From assembly GCA_033439795.1 (NCBI GenBank), contig JAUTDP010000005.1:3315001-3379000 (forward strand): a DNA stretch of 64,000 nucleotides, given 5' to 3'. How positions within the stretch are numbered: position 1 is the first letter of the stretch; every line of letters begins with the position of its first letter. The notes under the pieces were generated by a model, which searched no databases, was not told the origin of the DNA, and saw nothing but the letters and a program-made list of their open reading frames with translations. Below, piece by piece: positions 31,465 through 43,972 of this stretch. A program made the translations under genes and the position numbers. Source of the DNA: Sordaria brevicollis (taxonomy: Eukaryota; Ascomycota; Sordariomycetes; Sordariales; Sordariaceae).

Positions 31465-34400
31465 TACTTAACACACACTCGTCGTTGAAACGTCGTCAAC
31501 ATTATCGACTTCGACTTCAACTCTAGTGTATATGCAGCAACATAAATCCTACCGTTTCGTCGTTTCTCACTCATAAAGGCACTGTATCGTCAAAATAGTG
31601 AAATTAGTAAATGCCCAGCTTGTCCGTTTCTTTAACGCTCCTTGCTTGCTTGCTTGTCTTGCGATTTCTTGTCGTCTATCGTCCCACCCGACTGGTTCGA
31701 GCCCCGGCTACCTAGCCATTGCGCACGCAAGCCGGTTTCCGTTTTGTCAACCTCGACTTCCCAGACTCAACGGAGAAACGAGCCTTCGCTTCGAGCTGTT
31801 CTCTAACAATCTAACATTTAGCGTCCCGATTGGTGTCCCGATTGGCGTCGATATGTCGATTCAAGTTTGCCGATTGATGAAATTCTTTTGTCTGGAGGCT
31901 GCTAGAGGCTGCTTGTTAGCAAGACGAAGCGACAAGCGAGAAGCGATCTACCGCGATGCACCGCGATGCACTGCGATGCGTCTGCGCTACGAGGCCAGCT
32001 GTGCAACGTCAACGCAGTTTCAACGCAGAAATGCCCGACTTGCCCGACTACGACTCTTGATGTTATCTTTTCGTCGGCAAAGATGAATCCACAACGTCAC
32101 GGCAACGCCAGCAAAAGTCAGCATTGATTTGATGTTGAGTCAATGGGCACAGCTTTGCAGTGTCGATTGATGCTGACGAGCCTGACGGACGCCGATAAAC
32201 GCCAAGTCCAAGTGTCCAAATGCCCGTAATTTTGCTTACGATAAGCCAACTACGTAACCCGGTCCTGACCTGACCTGATCCGTTGATTGTGAGATCGATA
32301 GTCGCTCGCTTCATCCGATCTCCAATCTTTCCAATTTGTCTAGAACTCCATCTCATCCGAGATAACCGGACGATATGGACGCGGTCCGTTATGATTCCTG
32401 TTGTCAGTGTAAAAGCACAGCATCCAGACTTTCGACAAACGGTCGGCCACCACCTCCGAAACCACTACACTGCACCCAGCGATATTCAGGGGCGTTCACA
32501 CCACTACGTACCAGCTCAGGTTTTAGTTCACACCAATTATCGACCAAAGTTTTAGTCACAACTTGAAAGAAAAGAGATCGAAGGGTTGGTGAGGTGGCGG
32601 CAGATCGTCAGGTCAGGATGGATCCTTTTAACGGCCCAGAGACAAAAAAAAAAATGTTCCAATTTTGGAGCACATCTCCCCTTCTACCCCTCACTAGCAT
32701 CGAAGCCGAGCCTCTTTGCAATGCTCTTTGTGGGGAGGCTACATAGAAGTTTGTAAGTAGTGAAAAAAACGGGCAACGGATAAAACCCCGTCTCTCTGAA
32801 CCGTCGGCGTCGTCAATAGACAGCAACACCGTGGCGGATCCCAGCGTAAAGACTTTTGCAAGTTTTTGCTGCTGCTGTTGGTACAATGGCTTGGATTGTT
32901 CTTCCTGACCAACCACAACCGTCCATATACCTAGATCCCAAAAGTTGGAGCTTTCGGAATCGGAGACGGCCACTTTTGAAGGCCTGGGCTGCCCGTGTCG
33001 GGTCGATGGTGGTGACCTTTCCAACTGCGCTGAACTTGCCCCTCATCTCGTCTCTGATGTGTGAGGGGAAGTTCGGACTGCGTACCCCTTTCCGCACTCC
33101 TCCCCACCATAGTACAGTAGACGTGAGGAGTAAAAGAGAAGAAGAAAGGCAGTGCTCAAGATGAAACGGTCCCAGACTCCAAAAGGCTTGAAACTTCTTC
33201 GGATCTCGAAATCCGGCTTTTTTGGTGATGGCTCTCTTGTTCTTGGTAGTATCCCGGGTTTGTATTGTTGAGATGCAATGCATGCACTGTCCATCAATTT
33301 CATCGTTGTCTTCTTTTCCTATTTTCTTCGGTGGTCAATATCTTGGTTGTCAAACTCAACTGGGTCCACGTCAATTAAAAACATCACACGAGCAGACACA
33401 GTATGTACATATGTTCATGTTCCATGCTGAACCGGCCCGTTTATCCTTTCTTGTCCTCCTGGTGGTCGGTCCTCTGTTATCCAGTGGTCCTTGGGGGGGG
33501 TTTGGGTTTGTAGTCCAGTAACCAGTAAAAGCACTGCCCGAGTCCCTAAACTACCTTATCCTCCTGACCTCTTCCATGTCTTTGTGCGTTTGGTCCATCG
33601 TTATCGTCTAGTAAAACTCTTTACAAAAAAAAAAAAAAAAAGAGATCGTCAATCCCTTGTGCTTCTACATACCCCTACGGGTCTACAACGTACGACGACG
33701 AGCTGAAGGGGGGGCTTGCATACCTTACCCCGTATTCCCCGTACTTTTTACCCCAGGATTTTGTGTGCTGTGCTGTGCTGTGGTGTGCTGTGCTGTGTCG
33801 CCGCGTTGACTTACATATTCCCTTTACGCATTACATATCCCGTTGGCGCTTTCCGTGGATGTCTGTATCGCCAGTTTTTGCTTGGGCCAGCAGATAGACA
33901 CGATGGTGGTTGAAAGGTGGTTGGCGAGGTTGGTATACATACAGACCGCATGCCTTGCATCAACCACCGTAAGCTTCGCGAGAAAAGAAGTCGAAAGCGC
34001 CAGCAGCTCTACACGTGTTCGTCAGTGCCTCAATGGTACATTGAAACTTTTACAAAGCCTTGACTGGTCTTGAGATGTGGAGATGGCGCCAGATTCCCGT
34101 CCTTGTTCAACCTATGGCAAGTGCAGGTCAGTTTTTCTCTTTTGCTAGAGGTGATTTTTCGGAGGAGCGTCGTCGTCGTCGTCTCTGCCACTGGTTGCTG
34201 GTGCCCCGGTGACCATTTGGACTTGCGTTGCGGCTTGCATGGTGCAGGTGTCGTTTGAGCCGTAACGGAGGCTACGGGGCGGCTTATTTCCCCCCGGTCG
34301 GTCGGTCGGTTCGCCGTTGGTGAGAATGTTTCAAGCTTGGTCTGTGGTTTGCTGGGACCACTTGGGGCTTACACTGTTGCAGTTGTATGTAGACAATGCG

Positions 34401-37400
34401 ACGGTGATCCACTGGCCACCTCATCAGCTTTGAGTTGATGCCCAAGGTTTGAAGACATTTTCAATGCGACCTCCGGCAGATACAAGCTTTGTGCCGGAAT
34501 AGATCATCGTTTATCATTCCAGAGGGGCGTGTAGAGTAGAGTAATGCCGGGAAATACGTGATCTGGACGTCTAAACTTGGTTCGCGATGATCACAGAGGG
34601 CCCGTCTGGTGGTCGAAAAAAAGAAGGGCAAGCGTGGGAATGAAACAGTCGGACCCTTTGGGCCTGACAATCCTTTTTGGATGCGACGATCCATCCCATC
34701 CCTCGAATAGCGGCTGAACAGAGCCGCCTGCCGCAACACCACCCTCCTTTTCATTGGTGTTGGCGTTAATCTCAACGTCGTCTGTCTCCACTTTTTTCTT
34801 TTGCCGTCATAAAGGCGGAGGACACAGAGAGGTTGTCGACGACGACGAGGCCGACGATGGTTGTGAGAGGAGTAGGAATTGCGTAAGAATGGCGGAGTTA
34901 AGCATAAAGCATGAAGTGCAAGCAAGGAACACCAGGTCGACGTGAGGTTAAAGTCTTGTCGATCTTCCGTTTCCAGTTCCACTTGCCTTTTTGTTCCGTG
35001 AGAGACTTTTGCCAGAAATAGCCCAAGTGCAAGTCCAACGGCTCCGCAAAACGGCCGCGGCCGGGCGAGCAGCAGCAAGAGACGGAAAAGGTTGCGAGAG
35101 TGCGGAATCTTGTGAGCACAAGGCAAAAAGGACATGGAAAAGAGACATCTGGGGACATCTGGGGAAATGGAAAAGTTGCAGCAATTTCCCATGTTGGGAG
35201 GTTCGTGTTGCCCAACAAAAAGGCTGCAATTTGTGCCGTTCTTCGGCCCTATCATCGAAGGAATCCTCGCTCATTCCTATCAGCCCCTATCATGGACCTC
35301 AGGCAACATCCCAGCTGCCCATCCTCGGCTGGTGTCTGCCGTCCATCTCCACTTGGCTGTAGCCTGTATCACGGAGTGGACCTGTGAATGGAGTCTTTTT
35401 TGTTGTCCAAGTGATGGAGTTGCAGGTTGATGGTTTTTATGGGACCTTGCAACCTCGGCGAGCCAGTCTGAAAATGGTGATGGCTTCGTTTTTGTTGGAT
35501 GGATGGGTGTTGCATGTATGGCATTGTTGGAAGTTGGATGAATGGGTCGCCGCTGCTGCTGTCGGGCTACACTGCAGTTCGAGGCAACCTGGAACTGTTG
35601 CAAAGAGGCAGAGGCACCTAACAGATTCGTCCACCTCCGTCCATCACGACCTGTTATCTCTTCGCCTGCTCCTTTGAGTCGTTGTGATTCGCTACGGGGA
35701 GGGGAGGGGAGTGGCTTTGCTCGCGAGAGAAGGCGTCCGTCTATCTTGGCAAGGTCTCCTCTTGTTGGACCCTCTTCATCTTGGTTTCGGTTCGCTCGGT
35801 CGAGTCGGTGGGGGGGCTGCAATGGGATGGGTTTGTTGTGGGTTTTTGGGCAGTGATATCGTGGGATTGAAGTCACAGTTTTTCCTTGGAAGATGCAAGA
35901 AATGGCTGTGGTCGCGGGATTCGGGAAGATAACGCCATCGCCGCTGCCGCCGACAGGATGTCATGTCAGTCAGTCAGTCAGTGAGACAGTCAGACATTGC
36001 TGCCCGAAGACGACGGGAGGTGCTTCTAGTCACGGCCCGTACGATATGGAACCCGATCGATCGAGCTTTGTTTCTTCTGGACTTTTGCTGGACGTTTTCT
36101 GGATGATATGGAGCTGTCTTGGGAGGGGTCTGTTTTTTCCAGTGGCCAAGACGGTGTCGTATCGCTGTCGTCGTCGCCGTCGCCGTCGCCGTCGCTGGCG
36201 TTGAACTCGGATGTCCTCCGTTTCGAAAATATCTTTTGATATTGTAAAAATTCAGGGAAGTGAACCCTCAGACCCTGAACGGAATCAGGGCCAGCAAGCC
36301 CTGCATGAGATTTGCAAGATGCTGCGACGCAATGTTGCAAACAAGACGAAAATCACCAACGGCATTTTGAGCTTGAATTGGACTGTGAAGGGTGAGCTGC
36401 CCCGCCATCACTTTTTTGCCGGCCGGTATTTAATTCTCAGGGTTGTGTGAGCAGGTGGGGTAGCTCCGCTAAGCTCCGGCGAGTGCCAGGGTTAACTGTG
36501 GTTCCTTTCTTTGCAGAAAAATGCGGGGCTCTCATTGATGGCCTGTGCTGACCCTGTCGTCAATCCGTTGCTATCATAACTTGAACCTCCGAAAGCGGAT
36601 GTTGAACTTTGAGAAGGAAACTTGTCACCGCCAAGCAGCAAGGGAGATTGTTGACTGCGAACACCACCAAGGAAGGTGCATCATGTCTCTTCATCTGGCA
36701 TTGCAGACCGCATTAGTTTGGACATCAATGCAAGATCCTACTTTTAGGAGAATTGAAGTCATCCCAACCTCTTGGAACTGAGACCTTTGGTCGAGCGTGA
36801 CCACTTTTTGAGCACGTTTCCTCTCATGTCGTCGGCGACAATGATGGGGGAACGTGCAGACAGACTGCATCACCAAGCACACTTTATCAAAGGCATTCGT
36901 TCACTGGCATCGGCAGGGCAGCGACATACATGTATTCTGTTGCCATGGGATCATGCTTGAGACCGACATCCAATTCATGCAAAGCACAATCATCTCCGGT
37001 CAACCCGGCACTTTTGGAACTTCCGTTGTTGTCATGACATTCGATGTTCCCAGCCTTCCGGTCACCGTCAAGAAGTCTCTCTCACCGCGCGCCATGCTCA
37101 CCGTTTTCGAGGCGGTACAAGGTGACAAGCGAATACGATTTGTTGGGACGGACCTTTTTCAACCAGCAAACATTTGGCCTCCGGGCCTCACTTCGCCGAC
37201 CTCGAATTACCAAAGAGACGGGACCAATGAGTTTGACAGGTCAACGCCACCAGTGTGCGACTTGTGTTCGTCTTGCTCAGCCTCATTTACAGTTGAAACC
37301 TATGGCTAATATGGCTCTTTGATATCTACCTCAAACCACGGGAAACTCGTGACTGATTCTGTGTCGCTTATAGGGTTCAGGTCCAGTGTCGGTGATCATT

Positions 37401-40400
37401 CAGTTGTTCTCAAAACGGCGGTCCCTTTCGACTGTGTCCGTCAAGTTTGCTAAGCCCTGCCAGCCAATATTGGATAGATGGCGCATCACGACAAGAGAGG
37501 GGAAAGCACACCGCCAGTACCGGACTCCCGCGGACGGCACGGATGGTTCACGTCTACCGTTGGCCGAAACCAACAACTCCTAAGACATGGAACATCTTGG
37601 AACATCGTCATCACGTCAATGCCGTCTTTTGGATTTCCCCATGGGGAGATGCTGCAAGTTGCGCATGTTGGTTCCGAAATCCGAAAAAGTTCTTCCTGGG
37701 TTCTTTGATCACTTGATGCAAATCCAATGTGCCTGGTTTCAAAAGCGCATCATCGGCGGGCAAACCTTGACCGTCTTCGTCCTTTTCCATGGGAAAAATC
37801 CCAGGGGGGAATTGGATTGAACCAACCACCCGGAAATGAGAATGAGGACACGCTGAATGCAGTCGTCATCGATCACCAGCCGGGATTTGTTGTGTGTCTC
37901 TCCCTTGGGATTGGTAGTATAGGTACTATGGAATGCTGAGCACGAACTAAATCCAGGAACCAGGTACAAAATCATGGTTTGCTGGGATTGGCGTGCCTTG
38001 CCGTGCCTCGCCGTGCCCTGGCTCTCGCCTGGTTGAAACACGGGTCAACACCACAAAAAGGCATCACGAGGCCATTTTTAATTACGTGCTTGAACTTCAC
38101 TTCCTTGACTTTGGGAACTGCCTACCTAGCCTAGCTCCCGCAACCCGTCCTGCCGTCCATAGCTTCCTTTTTGTCTACCGCGCCGTCCCTTCCTTCAACC
38201 TTCCCTTCTAGTCCGTCCAGCCCGTCCCCGTCTCGCAAACTGAAATGGTAGCCCTGTCATCGCGTCGGAAGCCCTGCCACGGTGGAGGTTTTAATTGCGG
38301 TTACAGGCGAGCTGCCTCTTTTCAGTCTTCCACTTCCCGCATTTTAGAAAGTGAGTGGGGGTCAAAGATGGGGACCCACCCCGCGTAAGGCGGGCTCAAG
38401 GATTTGGGATTTTGCTTCAATGCGTCACTGCAATCTGCTGCATCCGCGGACGTATCCATCTCGAAATCCATTCCTCTCCTGCCCGGTCGATACTATCTTG
38501 CAAAAAGTCTCGACACACAGTCTGTCCTGTCCGTCCATGCCGCCGCCGTCTTCACATAAATTCCGCTCTCTCCCTGTCTCCGTTCGACGTTCCACAGACA
38601 AAACGAACCCACGGCGACAAGCCCAACCAAATCCGCTCGTACTGTGTAAAATCCGCACACTGTCTGTGCCGTCCGTTTTCTCACTTTCTCATTTTCCACT
38701 TTCAAACTGAACTCCATCAAGAGATTGAACGGAATTCCACTTTATTTTTTCAATACTGTCTCCTCTTTCCACTTTTCTCTCAGTCGAGAATATCCACACC
38801 GACGGCAGATCAGCATCCAGCATTTCGCAACTTGCAAGCAAAATTGGAGAAAAAGGTGTCCTTCTCTTTTCCAAATCCACTTTTCTCATCGACGATGGCG
38901 GTCGAGACTTTTTGTTTTTCGACTTTCGAGCGCCGCTCATCAGTCCCGTCAATCCGTCTCCGTCATCAGTTGAGCCGCATGAACCGGAACCGCTTTTTTT
39001 TATTTTCAAGTCCACTTTTTACTACGAAGCGCTGATCTCTCTCTCTCTCTCTCTCTCTTTTCCTTTCATCCTGTTTGTTTCGCTGATTGTTTTTTTGCAT
39101 TCTGTGTGCCCTATGCCTAGAAATAAGCACCATACTAACAAAGACAGTTGATATTGGGCAAGGTAAGCAAAAATATCAGCAACATCCCACTGTGGATGTC
39201 AGCTTCCAAGCGACCACGACCAACAAGCGAGCCGCTGACCGATTGGCTGTATGTTATGTACTTGTACATGTACTTTTTTCAGAGTCCCAGTCCCAAGAAA
39301 TCCTGTCGACTCGGCCTGAAACCCTACTGTAGGACATTCTGGCCCTCCCTTGTAGGCCTTGTCCTGGGCGCCTCCTTCTCTTGGCGTTCGCGATGGCTGT
39401 CCGTCTTGTCGCGGCGGAGTTCATCCTCATCAGAAAGAGAAGGCAAAAGTGATATCAAAACCCAACAGTAACCAACCAACTGCAAAGATTTGCCTGCCTG
39501 CCATCCTGCCGCTGAACATCAAAACGGACCATGAGAGATAAACGCCGGAGAAGCAAAGAAAACCAAAAGCCTCCAAGCCTCCAGGCTCAACAATGCGGCA
39601 GCTTACGCCTTTGCCCCTCATGTCTCACGTCTCTACCTATTCTGTGGTTGACAAGAAAGAGCAGGAATTGTCCAATCACCACCTTAGATGCACTTCTTCT
39701 TCTTCTTCTTCTCGCAACCAGCCCACACCAACCAGCACGTGGTGAATCTTTCCTTTTTTTTCTCCCTTTTTTGCTCTTACATGACATGTCTGGGCCAATG
39801 ATGGCTCTCGAGTACCAGATATTCGGATCTTCTTCGTAGCTTTGCAAAGTGCAAATGCAATGCAATGAGAAGAGGGAGACACGAAAGGCGCCACAGAATG
39901 GCGTTCTTCGGATGCGCAGATAGTTTGAAGAGAAAGTCGGCAAAATTTTGGTAGGTAGAGCCACAAGCTGTCGTACAACTCCGACTCAGCCCACTTGTCT
40001 ACGGCGGGCATACGGCGGGCATGTGGCCACCCTATCTGTATCGACAAGGCAATACCTACATGGTTCATTCTAACCATGGTTGTTGTTATGCAGTGCAGAT
40101 GTGGACGGGAATCTATAGTGCATGATCCGATCCCTCTGAGTCTCCCTCAGAGTATGTGGATGTCTGGTGGGTGGACTATCCGGCGATCGATCAGCTGGTA
40201 TAAGGTGATAAGTATCATATCATCCAGATGTTCTCTTTTGCGTTCCTTCTTTCCCAGTTGATGCTTCTCAGAAAAGTGAACAGAACAGCCTGAATGTGTC
40301 TGCGAAACACTTTGCGGGCTCACCGATATGAAAGTGTATCCCCTCATAGTTCCATCACTATTAGTATTACATCATTGACTATTCTTCTTTCCGCGAAGAA

Positions 40401-40665
40401 AGTGCGGAAATATAACGCCGCATGCGTGAAATGAGGAGTTTGTCACGATAGTTACTACCTACGCCCTTTGATATAAAGCGGAGTTGGTGCTAAAGCCAAC
40501 TTTTTGTAATGACATTATTTCCATAATGGCGGATATCAACAGCCCCTGGCAGCCTATACTGCCATATCCATCCTTGAGGACATGTTCTGGGCATGAAACG
40601 GAATAGGCGGAGGAGTGGAATAACTGACCCAACCATAATAGAACCAGGCCGGGATAAATAACGTA
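31465..40665. other. Long gene-less interval up to the pogo-type element
   Basis: Nine kilobases of normal base composition hold no frame that reads as a conserved protein. The longest ATG frame, minus strand 34461-35255 (264 codons), is Arg/Ser/Leu/Pro-rich and unrecognised. Simple repeats present: ACCGCGATGC units near 31957, an 18-base A run at 33625-33642, TGTGC units near 33765, GTCGCC near 36170, CAGT units near 35965 and (CT) at about 39036-39057. A pyrimidine-rich, leader-like stretch at 38500-39100 is followed by a strong donor CAAG-GTAAGCAA near 39161, which hints at an unrecognised transcript on the plus strand. Confidence 0.45.
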
Positions 40666-40737
40666 AGGCCCTACCTAGACTCTAGCAGGCTCGCATTACT
40701 CGTCGGTTAGGTGTTGGGATATTAGGCGGGGCCAGCC

Positions 40738-40808
40738 AACCTCCTCTCCTCGTCCCTCTAAGAGTCGGGATTTTTACCTATAACGCGCAAGCTCTATAAC
40801 GCTCCAGA
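40738..40808 (+). repeat. Left inner inverted repeat of the pogo-type element
   Basis: These 71 bases begin AACCTCCTCTCCTCGTCCCT and pair with 43867-43937 without gaps. The sequence has kept normal GC content, in contrast with the AT-rich interior. Confidence 0.9.
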
Positions 40809-43800
40809 TTACTCAAAGTACAACAACTCCACCAAAACACACTCAAAAAATATAATAAAACATGCAAATTACTCGTAATAACCGTCTCTATCTACTAATA
40901 CTATTTTTTTAATAAAAAAAAGGTCGTAATATATTATTATAATATTAAAAAGCCTTATATAGTCCGTATACTATACTACTTATATAATAATTTCCAATTT
41001 AGAATTATCCCCCTCTCCTTATACAAATCCCTCATCTACGTTAATACCCTTAAAATTATTAAATTCTTCAATTAGTATAATAATAATAATACGTATATAA
41101 TTAGTAAGGACCTCTAATTTTTTACCTACTATTATTATAATTATTATAGCCTCCTCCTCCTTTTTAAAATTTATAATAGCCTTCTCCTTCCCCTTCTTAA
41201 AAGGAGGGGGCTTAAATTTAACCTTTTTATAAAGAGGGTAGGGTATTAATACGGCTAATTTTATAGAAGAAGGTCTTGTAAAGGAAGGCCTTACTTTTAT
41301 TACCTTTTTAATAATTAAATAAAGGTATTTTAATATAGTTAATAATTTTAGGAATTCCTCTATACTTTTATTACTTAGGATAATCTTTATAGAAGAAGAA
41401 TTACTGCGGCGCAATTTCTTTACCCTTTTTTTACTATAGGTTTTAAAAAGTATATAATTTTCGTATATTAAAAGTAAAATAGTCTTCCCTATTTTTTAAA
41501 ACCGTTAATCTTCTTCGTTTTTAATCCTAATTAAGAATACCTTTATATTCTATTTAAATTATATTACCTTTTAAATTTTTATTTCTAATATATAGAAATT
41601 AAAATCTTATCCCTATAAATTAATAAAATAAATATAATGGGTATTATTATCCTTAGCCTTTTCTTATCCCTTTTTAACGTAGAAAATTCTTTTATATTTT
41701 AAATTATTTTTCGTAATAAATATAAAACTATTTTTATTAAGAATAAAAGCTTCTTCGATAACGGTACTTTTTTTTCTCTTACTTTAGGGTTTATATAATA
41801 ATTACTATTTAAAACCAAAATTTTTATCGAATATAACCTTTTTAATAAAGGTTATATTTATTCGCTAAATTTTTTTTAAACTTTCTTTTATATCGAATAG
41901 AATTTTAATAATTATTTTAGTATTTAAAACCTCCTTTATATACGCCCTATTACTAATAGCTATATAGCGCCGCGGGTTCTATTTTTATACTTCCGCTTTA
42001 ATACGACGTTATTAAAACTTTTATTAATTAAATAGTATTTATTAATTATTAATAGAAATTTTCAAAGCTATTTTAATATTATCGACGTTCTTTTTAAATA
42101 GGGAATTAACGATATCGAAACGCTTTTAAATAATTAGCGACTCGAGAGTATATAATACTTTATAGGGGGTTATAGCTTTAAAGTGGTTAAAGAATAGAAG
42201 TTTTTATCGGGCTCTAATAAATTCTCGTAATTAATTAAATAGTACGTTTAAAAATAGGGAAATATTAATTATAAATATATTATTAGAAAAATAGTAATAA
42301 CGAACGTATTTAATTTAAGTAGCTAAAGGCTTATTTTCTTTTATCCTTTATAAATATTATTACGTATAAAATTAATTTCTTTAATTTTCTTCTAATTATT
42401 TAAAAAAATTATACGATTAATCGTAATAGTACCGTTAGCAATTTCATCCGTTAAAACCTTTTAATAAACCTTTTTAATTATTTAATAAATATTTATATCC
42501 AATAATTAGAGAATATAATTTATATATAAAAGTAATATTAAGGGGATAATATCGAAAGTATTATAGTATTATAATATATTTAAATCCTTATAAGTTTCGA
42601 ACCTATTTATAAATAATACCCTATATACCCTCGGTTTTATTAATATATTAACCGTAATATTATTATTAAATTTCTCGAAGGGGGGAAGGCAATTTAAAGA
42701 TAAATTAAACTACTCTTTAATAATATAATTATCGAAGGAGGAGGATAATTTAAAGGAGTACTTATTAAAGTAGTATATTTATTATAATATTCGATAGGTA
42801 TTATTATATCCTATTACTATATTAATAATAATTATATTTAAATCGACTTTATAATTCGCCTATACGTTACCCTATATTTATATAATAATTAATTTATTAA
42901 CGTTAATTATATTAAATTAACGTTAATCGATATTAATTTATTATAATTTATATTTTAAATATAAGAAAAGAAGGTATATTTTTAGCGGCGGCGGATATAA
43001 TATTAATAGTAGTAAGACTTTTTTTATTATTAAGATTGAAAATAATACGCTTTATCCTTATTCGATTCTTTATAAATAATACTTATTATTATATAAATTA
43101 ATATAGGGAATTATAATATTAAAAAATTGTATACCTTTATAATCCCCTTTATTTCCTTAATTTAAAAAGGAAATTCATTTATATTTTATATATTCTCCTC
43201 TTTAATATTAAAAGTATTATAAATAGCCTTTATTTTTTGAATTAATTTTTAAAATTCTTTAATTATCCTTCTATATTTATACGCTTTATATTTTTAAAAT
43301 TAACCCCCTTAAATTCGAATTTTAAATATTATTTACGCCAATTTTAAAGTTATACCTTATATAAATTAATTAATAAGGGGGTTAATCGTTAAGCGCGTAA
43401 TTAATTAGCCAATTTTACGAAGGAGGTATTATTTAATAGGAATATTTTATAATTAATAATCTAAATTACGATATTAAAAGCTTTATCCTCCTCTTTCGTT
43501 AATATTAACAGGTAATATATTTCTATACCCATTAGTAAAGCTTTACCCTCCCTAATAAGTATTATATATTTTTTAACGATAATTTTACTAATTTTAAATA
43601 AGTCGCTAATATTCTTATATATAATTCTCCTTTTATTTTTAGCCTTAATATTAGCCTTAATTCGAAATGTAGTAGATCGGGTTACGGTCGCGGTTTAGCT
43701 TATTAAAAAATACCGGGTAGCCTTCTCTATATAGGATATAACCTTTAAATTAAAGATAAATATAATAAAAATATATATAATAGATAGAGTTCGACGAAAC

Positions 43801-43866
43801 GAATACAATGAGGTTATTTATAAAAGGATTAACGAAGGTTTGGTAAAATTCTGGTAGATTATTGAT

Positions 43867-43937
43867 TCTAGAGCGTTACAGAGCTTGCGCGTTACAAGTA
43901 AAAATCCCGACTCTCGAAGGGATGAAGAGAGGAGGTT
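43867..43937 (-). repeat. Right inner inverted repeat of the pogo-type element
   Basis: Read on the minus strand it begins AACCTCCTCTCTTCATCCCT. Compared with the left copy there are nine differences in 71 bases, all transitions, as expected from RIP acting on both copies. Confidence 0.9.
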
Positions 43938-43972
43938 AGTTTAGCTGTAAGCGGGCCCCCAAAAGTAGGCCC

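Larger units (their letters stand above)
40666..43972 (-). mobile_element. RIP-degraded pogo/Fot1-type DNA transposon
   Basis: About 3.3 kb long. Inner inverted repeats of 71 bp (40738-40808 and 43867-43937) match at 62 positions, and all nine differences are C/T or G/A. The outer ends are uncertain; AGGCCCTAC and GGGCCTAC flanked by TA would give a TA target duplication as in the Tc1/mariner/pogo group. The transposase runs on the minus strand. A helix-turn-helix zone lies at about 43690-43480 (SDLFKISK, ILTKEEDKA). A first catalytic block lies near 43225-43160 (FDIKEENIYNIDEF, as in pogo IYNIDE). A later block lies near 42515-42418 (PLDINIY, then VYQKVLTDEIANGTI, as in the ILQPLDVG region of DDE_1 proteins). 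A Lys/Ile-rich open stretch at 41414-41019 belongs to its C-terminal tail. Many stops are present, so it is inactive. Confidence 0.8.

Noticed and set aside
31690..31710. GGTTCGAGCCC, a B-box match suggesting a tRNA
   Set aside because: The T-stem bases do not pair and there is no acceptor, D or anticodon arm.
34461..35255. 264-codon minus-strand ATG frame
   Set aside because: Unrecognised, Arg/Ser/Leu/Pro-rich, overlapped by open frames in other phases on both strands; no evidence of a fold or domain.
35280..35876. 198-codon minus-strand frame
   Set aside because: Low-complexity His/Pro/Thr/Gln text with competing frames on the other strand; no domain seen.
38355..39035. 226-codon plus-strand frame
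   Set aside because: Lies in pyrimidine-rich leader-like DNA; the Ser/Phe/Leu/Pro content follows from the base skew.
40666..43972. LTR retrotransposon as identity of the second RIP island
   Set aside because: The end repeats are inverted rather than direct and the interior reads as pogo-type transposase.
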